From contig NZ_JAHAHT010000114.1 of assembly GCF_018373095.1 (NCBI RefSeq), forward strand, positions 1 to 5,387: 5,387 bases of DNA, given 5' to 3'. Positions 1 to 4,889 of this stretch are shown piece by piece; position 1 is the first letter of the stretch, and the number at the start of each line of letters is the position of its first letter. The position numbers and the translations under genes were made by a program. The stretch comes from Haemophilus parahaemolyticus. Its GTDB lineage: Bacteria; Pseudomonadota; Gammaproteobacteria; Enterobacterales; Pasteurellaceae. The notes beneath the pieces are model-generated. The model did no database searches. It was not told the origin of the DNA and saw only the letters and a program-made list of their open reading frames with translations.

Positions 1-319
1 ATTCCTTTATTATCAAAGTGTAGACGTATCATACACGCATATGACTGATTTGCAAATTGGGCGAAAATAAAAGTAAATATCTAATACATTGATTATTTTA
101 ATATTTATACTTGAGGAACGATCCGATTTTTACTTAATCAAGTACATTTTCAAGAAAATGCAGTATTCTCACTATTTATTTGTATATATTTTACTCCTTT
201 TTTGCGTTTTTCTGCGTAATAAGAACAGATAAAGATCTAAAATACGTTATATCTGACAAGGTTTGAATGATGATCACAATTTGCGTTGAAATCACTATCT
301 TTAGTGCGAGGGAGAGGAG
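1..319. other. Gene-free AT-rich region
   Basis: I see no gene in this stretch. Stops are frequent in all frames, and the short open stretches lack a ribosome binding site and any recognisable protein motif. I see no tRNA-like fold, CRISPR repeat or clear promoter. The only structured items are the short palindrome at 145-160 and a weak 5-bp inverted repeat, CACTA/TAGTG, at 293-306. The segment lies beyond the insertion-sequence remnant and may be ordinary spacer, or the decayed flank of that element. A 22-residue open tail ending at 70 could be the end of a plus-strand gene entering from the left, but nothing confirms it. Confidence 0.5.
145..160. repeat. Short palindrome CATTTTC-AA-GAAAATG
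   Basis: Two perfect 7-bp arms (145-151 and 154-160) flank a central AA. The near-symmetry and 16-bp length are compatible with a binding site for a dimeric regulator, but no gene start lies close by. In such AT-rich DNA it could be chance. The sequence shows the repeat directly; any function is speculation. Confidence 0.35.
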
Positions 320-590
320 AAGATTCGAGCACGCTTGGTAGGGGTAAGATCAGCTTTTTAGTCTCCCCTGAATGCGCTCATGGTTGTAATAAATATACTC
401 ATGGATTGTTTTTTTCAGTTGTTCGAACGCCTCAAATCGTTTGCCGTAATAACATTCCGTTTTTAATCGTCCAAGGAAGCTTTCCATCGCACTATTATCT
501 AAACAGTTTCCCTTCCTTGACATACTCCGTTGAATGCCAACTGTTGGCTAACAACGCCTGAATTGGCAATGCCAAAATGTAAGCACGCAG
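320..590 (-). pseudogene. IS3-family OrfB transposase, C-terminal fragment (frameshifted)
   Basis: Minus-strand translation from 547 to 350 reads ...GIQRSMSRKGNCLDNSAMES followed by FLGRLKTECYYGKRF and ends with YNHERIQGRLKS and a stop. This is the hallmark C-terminus of IS3-family integrase-type (DDE) transposases: the SMSRKGNCLDN block, the catalytic glutamate in AMESF, and the NxxRIQxxLK block. The gene is clearly broken. Upstream, QQLAFNGV (about 557-530) is in another frame, followed by an apparent small deletion before SMSRKG. Further upstream, bases near 563-583 look like a decayed version of the HSDxGWQ motif. Downstream of the stop, one frame over, DLTPTKRARIF (about 350-320) looks like the eroded GLTPxQYRTQS ending. 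Only about 90 of the usual 270-290 residues remain. There is no usable start codon or ribosome binding site, so no active protein is expected. Confidence 0.87.
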
Positions 591-616
591 CTTCTGCAGA
601 AAATTGCCCATTTTTA

Positions 617-625
617 ACCGCTTGT
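617..625 (-). repeat. DNA uptake signal sequence, Apl type (exact core)
   Basis: The plus strand reads ACCGCTTGT, so the minus strand carries the exact 9-base core ACAAGCGGT, followed by TTAAAAATGGGCAATTTT. The A/T-rich runs after the core resemble the flanks known for the Actinobacillus pleuropneumoniae-type uptake sequence, which marks DNA for preferential uptake during natural transformation. It lies downstream of aspC, between the transposase fragment and the IS-end-like sequence. Confidence 0.75.
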
Positions 626-678
626 TTGAAGATAAAACTCGATGATTTGTTGTTTGAAAAAAAAATTGTATTTGGTCA

Positions 679-734
679 TAAAAAATCTGCATCTTAATCA
701 GTTGGTTATTCAGTTTAACTTTTGGGATGCAGAT
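679..734 (-). terminator. Likely rho-independent terminator of aspC
   Basis: Reading the minus strand after the aspC stop, ATCTGCATC (734-726) can pair perfectly with GATGCAGAT (693-685). The second arm is followed at once by TTTTTAT (684-678), the expected order for an intrinsic terminator. Inside the 9-bp stem there is a 2-nt mismatch, then a short A/T pairing, and AGTT (720-717) can pair with AACT (703-700), which shortens the effective loop. The loop is still larger and the stem less GC-rich than in classic terminators. It starts 29 nt after the aspC stop codon. The outer arm coincides with the presumed end of the insertion-sequence remnant. Confidence 0.6.
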
Positions 735-762
735 CAATAGCCACCTTTTTTATCTCAAATTC

Positions 763-1959
763 TTACAACACCTTCACAATCGCTTCTGCTAATTTTTCGA
801 TGTTGCTATCAACGATACCTGCCACGTTAATACGTCCTGAACGAACGGCGTAAATGGCGAAATCTTCGCGGAGTTTATCAACTTGCTCTGGCGTTAAACC
901 GCTGAAAGAGAACATTCCGTTTTGCTCGTTGATAAATGAGAAGTTTTGAGTTGCGCCTTTCTCTTTTAATAATTCCACCAAACGGCTACGCATTGATTTG
1001 ATGCGGTTACGCATTTCGGTTAATTCTGCTTCCCAAGAGGCTTTTAATTCTGGGTTGCTTAATACGGTTGCCACTGCACTTGCCCCGTGCGATGATGGGT
1101 TAGAGTAGAGCGTGCGAATAATCGCTTTAATTTGCGTGAAGGCTTTATTTACCACTTCGGCATTGTCTGCAATCAGTGTGAAAGCACCTACACGTTCGTT
1201 GTATAAACCAAAGTTTTTCGAATAAGAACTTGCGACTAATAATTCGCGGTGATTTTTCACGAAAGCACGCAATCCGTAGGTGTCTTCCTCTAAACCATTT
1301 GCGAAGCCTTGATAAGCGAAGTCGAATAGAGGTAACCAACCTTTTTCAGCCGACATTTTCGCAAGTTGCTCCCACTGTTCGTGGGTTGGGTCAATCCCTG
1401 TTGGATTATGGCAGCAGCCGTGGAATAACACGACATCGCCTGCTTCTGCTTGGCTTAAATCTGCGATTAAATTATCCCAGTCTAAACGTTTTGTTGCTTC
1501 GTTATAATAGCGGTAATGTTTTACGGTTAAACCCACAGCGTTTACAATCGCATTGTGGTTTGGCCAAGTTGGGTTTGAAATCCAAACGTTTTTGGCAGAA
1601 GTATGGCGTTTGATAAATTCAGCAGCAATGCGTAATGCACCTGTGCCCCCTAAACTTTGTGCCGTTTTTGCACGACCCGAGGTAATTACTTCAGCATTTT
1701 CACCGAAAAGTAATTTTTGCGTATAAGCGTTGTAGGCTTGAACGCCGTCAATGGTTAAGTAGTTTTTGGTTGTTTCATTCGCTAATAATTGGCGTTCGGC
1801 TTCTTTTACCGCTTTAACGATCGTTGTTTTGCCTTCCGCATTCATATAAACGCCGATCCCTAAGTTGATTTTACCTTCTCTGGTTTCTGCTTTGAATGCT
1901 TCACCTAAGCCTAAAATGGGGTCTGCTGGAGCTGCTTGGATATGATTAAACATTGACAT
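763..1959 (-). CDS. aspC: Aspartate aminotransferase (PLP enzyme, class I)
   Basis: This enzyme transfers the amino group between aspartate/2-oxoglutarate and oxaloacetate/glutamate in the cytoplasm, and can also act on aromatic amino acids. The protein is 398 residues and aligns without gaps, as I recall the sequence, to the 396-residue E. coli AspC with a +2 offset. Visible active-site residues are Tyr67 in NYLTIDG, Trp132 in SNPTWPNH, Asn185 in CCHNPTG, Asp213 and Tyr216 in LFDFAYQGF, the PLP-binding Lys248 in SYSKNFGLYNERVG, Arg282 (side-chain carboxylate) and Arg376 in RSGRINVAG (alpha-carboxylate). The start is ambiguous. The ATG at 1959 has GAGAGG 5 nt upstream. The ATG at 1953 has the same site 11 nt away but gives MFNHIQAAPADPI, matching the E. 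coli N-terminus and length. The closely related TyrB is the alternative name, but this sequence looks closer to AspC. It has its own promoter and a terminator-like hairpin downstream. Confidence 0.97.
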   Translation of the reverse strand: MSMFNHIQAAPADPILGLGEAFKAETREGKINLGIGVYMNAEGKTTIVKAVKEAERQLLANETTKNYLTIDGVQAYNAYTQKLLFGENAEVITSGRAKTAQSLGGTGALRIAAEFIKRHTSAKNVWISNPTWPNHNAIVNAVGLTVKHYRYYNEATKRLDWDNLIADLSQAEAGDVVLFHGCCHNPTGIDPTHEQWEQLAKMSAEKGWLPLFDFAYQGFANGLEEDTYGLRAFVKNHRELLVASSYSKNFGLYNERVGAFTLIADNAEVVNKAFTQIKAIIRTLYSNPSSHGASAVATVLSNPELKASWEAELTEMRNRIKSMRSRLVELLKEKGATQNFSFINEQNGMFSFSGLTPEQVDKLREDFAIYAVRSGRINVAGIVDSNIEKLAEAIVKVL

Positions 1960-1964
1960 TTTGA

Positions 1965-1970
1965 CCTCTC
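1965..1970 (-). promoter_or_regulatory. Ribosome binding site of aspC
   Basis: The minus strand reads GAGAGG, then TCAAA, then ATG. The 5-nt gap to the ATG at 1959 is close to ideal, while the gap to the alternative ATG at 1953 is 11 nt. This favours the longer 398-residue form, or use of both starts. Confidence 0.6.
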
Positions 1971-1976
1971 AAGGTT

Positions 1977-2006
1977 GTGTTTGATTAAAAGTTAGAGTGT
2001 TTGATT
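1977..2006 (-). repeat. 10-bp direct repeat in the aspC promoter/leader
   Basis: The minus strand carries AATCAAACAC twice, at 2006-1997 and 1986-1977, exactly 20 bp apart and therefore on about the same face of the helix. The first copy overlaps the end of the -10 box and the predicted transcription start. The second lies in the untranslated leader. The position suits an operator. I do not recognise it as a known box: it lacks the TGTAAA-N6-TTTACA pattern of TyrR. Confidence 0.5.
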
Positions 2007-2033
2007 TATAAAACTAAATATGTATTTTTGCAA
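2005..2033 (-). promoter_or_regulatory. Sigma-70 promoter of aspC
   Basis: On the minus strand TTGCAA (2033-2028, -35, 4 of 6) is followed after exactly 17 nt by TATAAA (2010-2005, -10, 5 of 6). The predicted start, near 1998, gives a leader of about 40 nt. The promoter lies in the 80-nt gap after the tmcA stop. That gap has no terminator-like hairpin, so transcripts from ybeY-tmcA may also run into aspC. Confidence 0.65.
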
Positions 2034-2039
2034 GTGAAA

Positions 2040-3962
2040 TTAAACGTTTGCATAGAATATTTTTTGTTGAACAATTTTCCGCCATTGCTCAATTTGTGAT
2101 TTACTATATTTTGCATTCCAAGGGCTCGATAAAATCTCAGCAAGCTCAGCGAATTGCAAAGTATCAGACAAATACAACCGCTTGAGGCTTGCATAACAAG
2201 CGGTTAACGTTCGTTGATGATTTGCAAATCCGTTTAAGTTTTGAAGATCTTCCTTTCTAAAAGCAAAATCTGCATTTTCTTTTCCAAAAATCACCGCTTG
2301 ATCTGCTTGGAAACGTTGTTCTGCTTTTTTACAAAAAATGTTACCCTGTTGCGTTAAAGGGGAGAGCATCATTGCACTTGGATAACCGCTGCTAGCCTCT
2401 TTATTCGGTGTTATTTGAACTAACTTAAAGCCTGCTTGTTGCCAAAAGTGCAATAATTCACCTGACATCCCAAAACTTACCGATACAAAATCCACAAGCG
2501 GGTGTTTTTGTTGGCGGATGTGCAAAATAAACTCAGAAATTAACCGCTTGCCAATGCCTTGGTTTTGTAACTTTGGAGAGATAGCAATCCGCGAAATTCT
2601 CACTGAATTGAGTTTGCATGCTTCGGGTAAATTGGCTTGAAAGCAAAGATATTGTGCTACTAGGCTACCCTGCGGACGGCGTTCTCCTCGCCAAATCGCT
2701 TGAGAAATCTCTGGCTTTAAACCACCTTCGTTTATCGCCCAAATGCCACCAAGTAGCCTGTGATGATGTAGTACTCTGAAAAATTGCTGATTACCACCAT
2801 CAAACAGACGGCGTAGATCTGTCGGTGTCGTTTTATAGTGTGCTTGTGCGAGCAGGGTATAAAAGGCTTTTTTCTCATCTAAACTCATTAGAGTTGAAGA
2901 GTAGTGGGGATCGTAGGATCTTACATTCTGCAAATCGGATGAAAGATCTTCATCTAGTAGCAAAAGCGTATTTACAAAGGCTTCAAGAGGATCATTTACT
3001 TTCCAGCGAAGTGGTTCGGTTAATTTCCAATGTTTTGCTTTGCGGTGAAGTTGAGGTAAGAATTTCAGTGAAAAACCTCTGCCCGTACCTTCATAATTAT
3101 GCGTTGTTGTCGTTAAAACAATCTTGTCAAAATAGTGACAAAATTGATGCAAGAATGGTAAAGGCAGACTTGCCGCCTCATCAATAAAAAGCCATTGATG
3201 AGGCGAAATCGATTGTTCTTTTACTTTCTGCAATAACGTATCGGGAGAGAAAAATGTCACTTGTGCTTCGTCTGGAATTTTCCAGAAATTGGTCAATGCT
3301 GAGCGACTTCGAGCGGTAATTACGACACTGAATTTTTGTGCAATTTGCTCAGCTAATTTTCCAGCAAGGGTGGATTTTCCTCGTCCACGCGGTGCGGTGA
3401 TCAGATGGATATCTTCACTTGCAAGCGGTAGATTTTGGAAAATGTTTTGCTGTTCTTTTGTTAAATTTGTAGCTGTCAGTTTGTAAAATGTCGTTCTGTT
3501 TTGAGCACTTGGTAAATCATTTAGCGTTAATGTATTTTTGACATAAAAATTAAAATGTTCTACTAATCTTTTAAAATGTTGGAAAAAAGTAGGGCAGGGG
3601 ATAGCGCAATTTTCGTTCCAACGTAACGCATTGTAATCGGTGACGGTTTCGATTTTATTCCAATTTGGGCAAATTAAATATAAACAGCCTTGTTGTTCAA
3701 TGGTACCCGCTAAAATGGCAAAAGCATCCAGATTGAAATGAAGAGAGTCTGTGCCTGTAAAATAAAAAGCGAAAGGGTGTTCTGAACCTAATAAGCCTTT
3801 GGCATTGGTAAAGGGAGTGAATTGATATTCTGTGTGTGTATTTGAAAAATGAGGTAAGAAAATCCCTTCTTGAATAATATTATTTCGATGCGTTGTAACG
3901 CTTCTTCTAAAATTATCGTATAGCCAAGAAGGAATTTGAGTAAGAATAACCAGTTTACGCAT
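2040..3962 (-). CDS. tmcA: tRNA(Met) cytidine acetyltransferase TmcA
   Basis: TmcA uses acetyl-CoA and ATP to make N4-acetylcytidine at the wobble position (C34) of elongator tRNA(Met), which prevents misreading of the isoleucine AUA codon. At 640 residues it is about 30 shorter than E. coli TmcA, mainly at the N-terminus, where MRKLVIL aligns with the RRLLVL stretch of E. coli. Domains in order are an N-terminal domain (about 1-150), an RNA-helicase-like ATPase domain with Walker A APRGRGKST (190-198), DEAA (261-264), TTTTHNYEGTGRGF (284-297) and TEPLRW (315-320), then a GNAT acetyltransferase domain with IWRGERRPQGSLVAQYL (423-439), VRISRIAISP (454-463), the acetyl-CoA loop QNQGIG (466-471) and FVSVSFGMSGELLHFW (492-507), and a C-terminal tail. 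All motifs are intact. It lies 12 nt after ybeY with no clear Shine-Dalgarno sequence of its own, which suggests translational coupling. The gene carries several uptake-signal-like sequences. Confidence 0.96.
   Translation of the reverse strand: MRKLVILTQIPSWLYDNFRRSVTTHRNNIIQEGIFLPHFSNTHTEYQFTPFTNAKGLLGSEHPFAFYFTGTDSLHFNLDAFAILAGTIEQQGCLYLICPNWNKIETVTDYNALRWNENCAIPCPTFFQHFKRLVEHFNFYVKNTLTLNDLPSAQNRTTFYKLTATNLTKEQQNIFQNLPLASEDIHLITAPRGRGKSTLAGKLAEQIAQKFSVVITARSRSALTNFWKIPDEAQVTFFSPDTLLQKVKEQSISPHQWLFIDEAASLPLPFLHQFCHYFDKIVLTTTTHNYEGTGRGFSLKFLPQLHRKAKHWKLTEPLRWKVNDPLEAFVNTLLLLDEDLSSDLQNVRSYDPHYSSTLMSLDEKKAFYTLLAQAHYKTTPTDLRRLFDGGNQQFFRVLHHHRLLGGIWAINEGGLKPEISQAIWRGERRPQGSLVAQYLCFQANLPEACKLNSVRISRIAISPKLQNQGIGKRLISEFILHIRQQKHPLVDFVSVSFGMSGELLHFWQQAGFKLVQITPNKEASSGYPSAMMLSPLTQQGNIFCKKAEQRFQADQAVIFGKENADFAFRKEDLQNLNGFANHQRTLTACYASLKRLYLSDTLQFAELAEILSSPWNAKYSKSQIEQWRKIVQQKIFYANV
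2176..2205. repeat. Inverted pair of uptake signal sequences inside tmcA
   Basis: AACCGCTTG (2176-2184) and CAAGCGGTT (2197-2205) form a perfect 9-bp inverted repeat with a 12-nt spacer. The right copy contains the exact core ACAAGCGGT on the plus strand (2196-2204). The left copy is TCAAGCGGT on the minus strand (2185-2177), one base off. In the tmcA mRNA this would be a GC-containing hairpin about 135 nt before the stop codon, with no T tract, so it is not an obvious terminator. The two copies are read in different frames, encoding T-A-C and L-K-R-L. Confidence 0.7.
2293..2301 (-). repeat. Uptake-signal-like sequence in tmcA (8 of 9)
   Basis: The minus strand reads TCAAGCGGT, one mismatch to the Apl-type core. 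It lies within the coding sequence of tmcA. Confidence 0.45.
2494..2502 (+). repeat. Uptake-signal-like sequence in tmcA (8 of 9)
   Basis: The plus strand reads ACAAGCGGG, differing from the Apl-type core only in the last base. It lies in the acetyltransferase-domain part of tmcA. Confidence 0.4.
2543..2551 (-). repeat. Uptake-signal-like sequence in tmcA (8 of 9)
   Basis: The minus strand reads GCAAGCGGT followed by TAATTT. There is one mismatch in the core, and the A/T-rich extension after it resembles that of real uptake signals. It encodes part of the GKRL stretch just after the acetyl-CoA loop. Confidence 0.45.
3421..3429 (+). repeat. Uptake-signal-like sequence in tmcA (8 of 9)
   Basis: The plus strand reads GCAAGCGGT followed by AGATTTT. 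There is one mismatch to the Apl-type core. It lies just before the Walker A codons of tmcA in gene order. Confidence 0.45.
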
Positions 3963-3974
3963 ACAGCTTGCTAA

Positions 3975-4466
3975 TTATTCTTCAATCGTTTTTTCAGAAA
4001 GATAAGGATCGTCAAAACCAAGTTTTTGCATAATCTCTGTTTCTAATCCTTCCATTTCTTCAACTTCCTCATCTACGATGTGATCATAGCCAAGTAAATG
4101 TAACGTACCATGTATTGCTAAGTGAGCCCAATGTGATTCAAGGCTAATTTGTTGCTCTTCGGCTTCACGTTCAACTACTTGGCGGCAGATGACTAAATCG
4201 CCTAATAAGGCAAGCTCTACTTCATCAGGTACTTCAAATGGGAAAGAGAGCACATTGGTTGGTTTATCTTTACCACGATAAGTGAGGTTCAAATGGTGGC
4301 TTTCTTCTTCATCTACGATGCGGATAGTCATTTCTGTTTCAGAGAAATTATCAGTTTGAGCTTCGAAAGCAAGGGCAGTTTGCACCCAGTGGGTAAATTG
4401 TTCAACAGTCGGTAAACCTTCTTGGTTTTCGCTGGCAATTTGCAGATCAATAAATGGGTTAGCCAT
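3975..4466 (-). CDS. ybeY: Endoribonuclease YbeY (16S rRNA maturation, ribosome quality control)
   Basis: YbeY is a zinc-dependent single-strand endoribonuclease in the cytoplasm, needed for correct 16S rRNA 3'-end processing and, with RNase R, for removal of defective 70S ribosomes. The 163-residue protein is close to the 155-residue E. coli protein. It has the family signature H-x3-H-x5-H in HGTLHLLGYDH (His119, His123, His129, the zinc ligands) and the conserved YRGKDKPTNVLSFPF block (63-77) with Arg64, equivalent to E. coli Arg59. An acidic stretch (131-143) follows the metal site, as is usual in this family. The start at 4466 is supported by AGGA (4478-4475) 8 nt upstream and by alignment with the E. 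coli N-terminus. Its usual partner ybeZ (PhoH-like) is not adjacent; instead it is first in a tight pair with tmcA. Confidence 0.97.
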   Translation of the reverse strand: MANPFIDLQIASENQEGLPTVEQFTHWVQTALAFEAQTDNFSETEMTIRIVDEEESHHLNLTYRGKDKPTNVLSFPFEVPDEVELALLGDLVICRQVVEREAEEQQISLESHWAHLAIHGTLHLLGYDHIVDEEVEEMEGLETEIMQKLGFDDPYLSEKTIEE

Positions 4467-4503
4467 CTTTATTTTCCTAATATTGTGAGAGAGAATTTTC
4501 GTT

Positions 4504-4532
4504 ATTTTATCACTATTTGTAAAATTTCTTAA
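4504..4532 (-). promoter_or_regulatory. Candidate sigma-70 promoter of ybeY-tmcA
   Basis: The minus strand has TTAAGA (4532-4527, 4 of 6) and, after exactly 17 nt, TAAAAT (4509-4504, 5 of 6). The predicted leader before the ybeY ATG is about 30 nt and includes its ribosome binding site. AT-rich DNA gives many such matches, so the score is moderate. Confidence 0.45.
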
Positions 4533-4711
4533 GGCAATTAGAGAAAACAGTAAAAATCAAGATTTTAGGCAGATGTGTAAGTCAGTTTTTTTCTTTTTTC
4601 TTTATAGAGGAGAGGTTATAAAAAACATATGGAGTATAGTTATTTTTATTACTTCTATAATATATTTAACATAATCTACATTATGCGAAATTAAATAAAG
4701 TGTGAAAAATA

Positions 4712-4728
4712 TGTTAATTTATTGTTTA
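4712..4728 (+). promoter_or_regulatory. ArcA-like direct repeat upstream of ackA
   Basis: TGTTAA (4712-4717) and TGTTTA (4723-4728) are direct repeats with 11-bp spacing, the arrangement described for binding sites of the redox-response regulator ArcA. Control of acetate metabolism by oxygen would make biological sense. The site lies about 60 bp upstream of the promoter elements. The DNA is AT-rich and the match rests on two short boxes, so this is tentative. Confidence 0.35.
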
Positions 4729-4770
4729 TTTAACTCTTTAATCACATTTTACTAACCTAAATCAAATTTT

Positions 4771-4817
4771 TTGCATTTACGCTTTAATTCAGATTATGAA
4801 ACGTGATATTCTATACT
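4771..4817 (+). promoter_or_regulatory. Candidate promoter elements of ackA
   Basis: Two overlapping sigma-70-like pairs are visible. The first is TTCAGA (4788-4793) with TATACT (4812-4817, 5 of 6) at 18-nt spacing. The second is TTGCAT (4771-4776) with TATGAA (4795-4800, 4 of 6) at 18 nt. TGATATTCT (4804-4812) could also act as an extended -10. I favour TATACT, which predicts a start near 4824 and a leader of about 65 nt. Confidence 0.4.
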
Positions 4818-4825
4818 CTGTATTT

Positions 4826-4838
4826 CACGCATTGCGTG
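4826..4838 (+). repeat. Small hairpin in the ackA leader
   Basis: CACGC (4826-4830) and GCGTG (4834-4838) form a perfect 5-bp inverted repeat around ATT. If transcription starts near 4824, this hairpin sits at the very 5' end of the ackA mRNA. CGTGA (4802-4806) could alternatively pair with TCACG (4825-4829), but only in transcripts that begin further upstream. Confidence 0.45.
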
Positions 4839-4889
4839 TCTTATCTATCTTTCTTAAAACGAAACCCTAACGAAACTAAGGTATTTGAC

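Larger units (their letters stand above)
320..736 (-). mobile_element. Remnant of an IS3-family (IS150-group-like) insertion sequence
   Basis: The left part (about 320-590) encodes a broken C-terminal piece of an IS3-family OrfB transposase on the minus strand. At the other side, minus-strand bases from 736 downward begin TGATCTGCATCCCAAAAG followed by TTAAAC. As I recall them, the terminal inverted repeats of IS150-group elements look like this (TG..CTG..CCC.AAAAGTTA.AC). OrfA and most of OrfB, including the first two catalytic aspartates, are missing, so the middle has been deleted. I could not find a matching right-hand inverted repeat below 320. The boundaries are therefore estimates: 736 rests on the terminal-repeat resemblance, and 320 on the last decayed protein similarity. 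The element cannot transpose by itself. An exact uptake-signal core sits at 617-625 between the two parts, so part of 600-680 may not be IS DNA. Confidence 0.7.
4467..4889. other. Divergent intergenic region between ybeY and ackA
   Basis: This 423-bp AT-rich gap separates two genes transcribed away from each other. It holds the ybeY promoter candidate (4504-4532), a pyrimidine-rich run (about 4586-4603) followed by a purine-rich AGAGGAGAGG (4606-4615), short inverted repeats at 4553-4566 (AAAATC-AA-GATTTT) and 4670-4685 (CATAAT-CTAC-ATTATG), an ArcA-like direct repeat (4712-4728), ackA promoter elements (4771-4817) and a small hairpin (4826-4838). A 21-codon frame at 4629-4694 is not convincing as a gene. 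I see no tRNA, no riboswitch I can name and no intrinsic terminator. Confidence 0.6.

Noticed and set aside
2..70. Open 22-codon tail that could be the end of a plus-strand gene entering from the left
   Set aside because: Too short to recognise, and chance open stretches of this length are common. The base composition does not stand out as coding.
293..306. CACTA-TCTT-TAGTG hairpin near the edge of the IS remnant
   Set aside because: A 5-bp A/T-containing stem with no T tract on either side; neither a terminator nor an IS end can be supported.
286..561. Plus-strand open frame of 91 codons in the left region
   Set aside because: It is the antisense of the IS3-family transposase fragment, lacks a ribosome binding site and has no recognisable motif.
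495..737. Minus-strand open frame of 80 codons after aspC
   Set aside because: It runs through the terminator hairpin, the uptake signal and, out of frame, the transposase relic (NSWHSTEYVKEGK where the real frame reads SMSRKGN). It has no good ribosome binding site and no family resemblance.
1230..1613. Plus-strand open frame of 127 codons
   Set aside because: Complete antisense shadow of aspC, whose protein motifs are intact on the other strand.
2825..3187. Plus-strand open frame of 120 codons
   Set aside because: Antisense shadow of tmcA with no initiation signal or recognisable motif.
4553..4566. AAAATC-AA-GATTTT inverted repeat upstream of the ybeY promoter
   Set aside because: Almost entirely A/T with a 2-nt centre; expected by chance in this composition, though noted in the intergenic entry.
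4741..4770. CRP- or FNR-like half-sites (TCACATT, AAATCAA) upstream of ackA
   Set aside because: Only one half of each site is present; the partner half at the right distance does not match.
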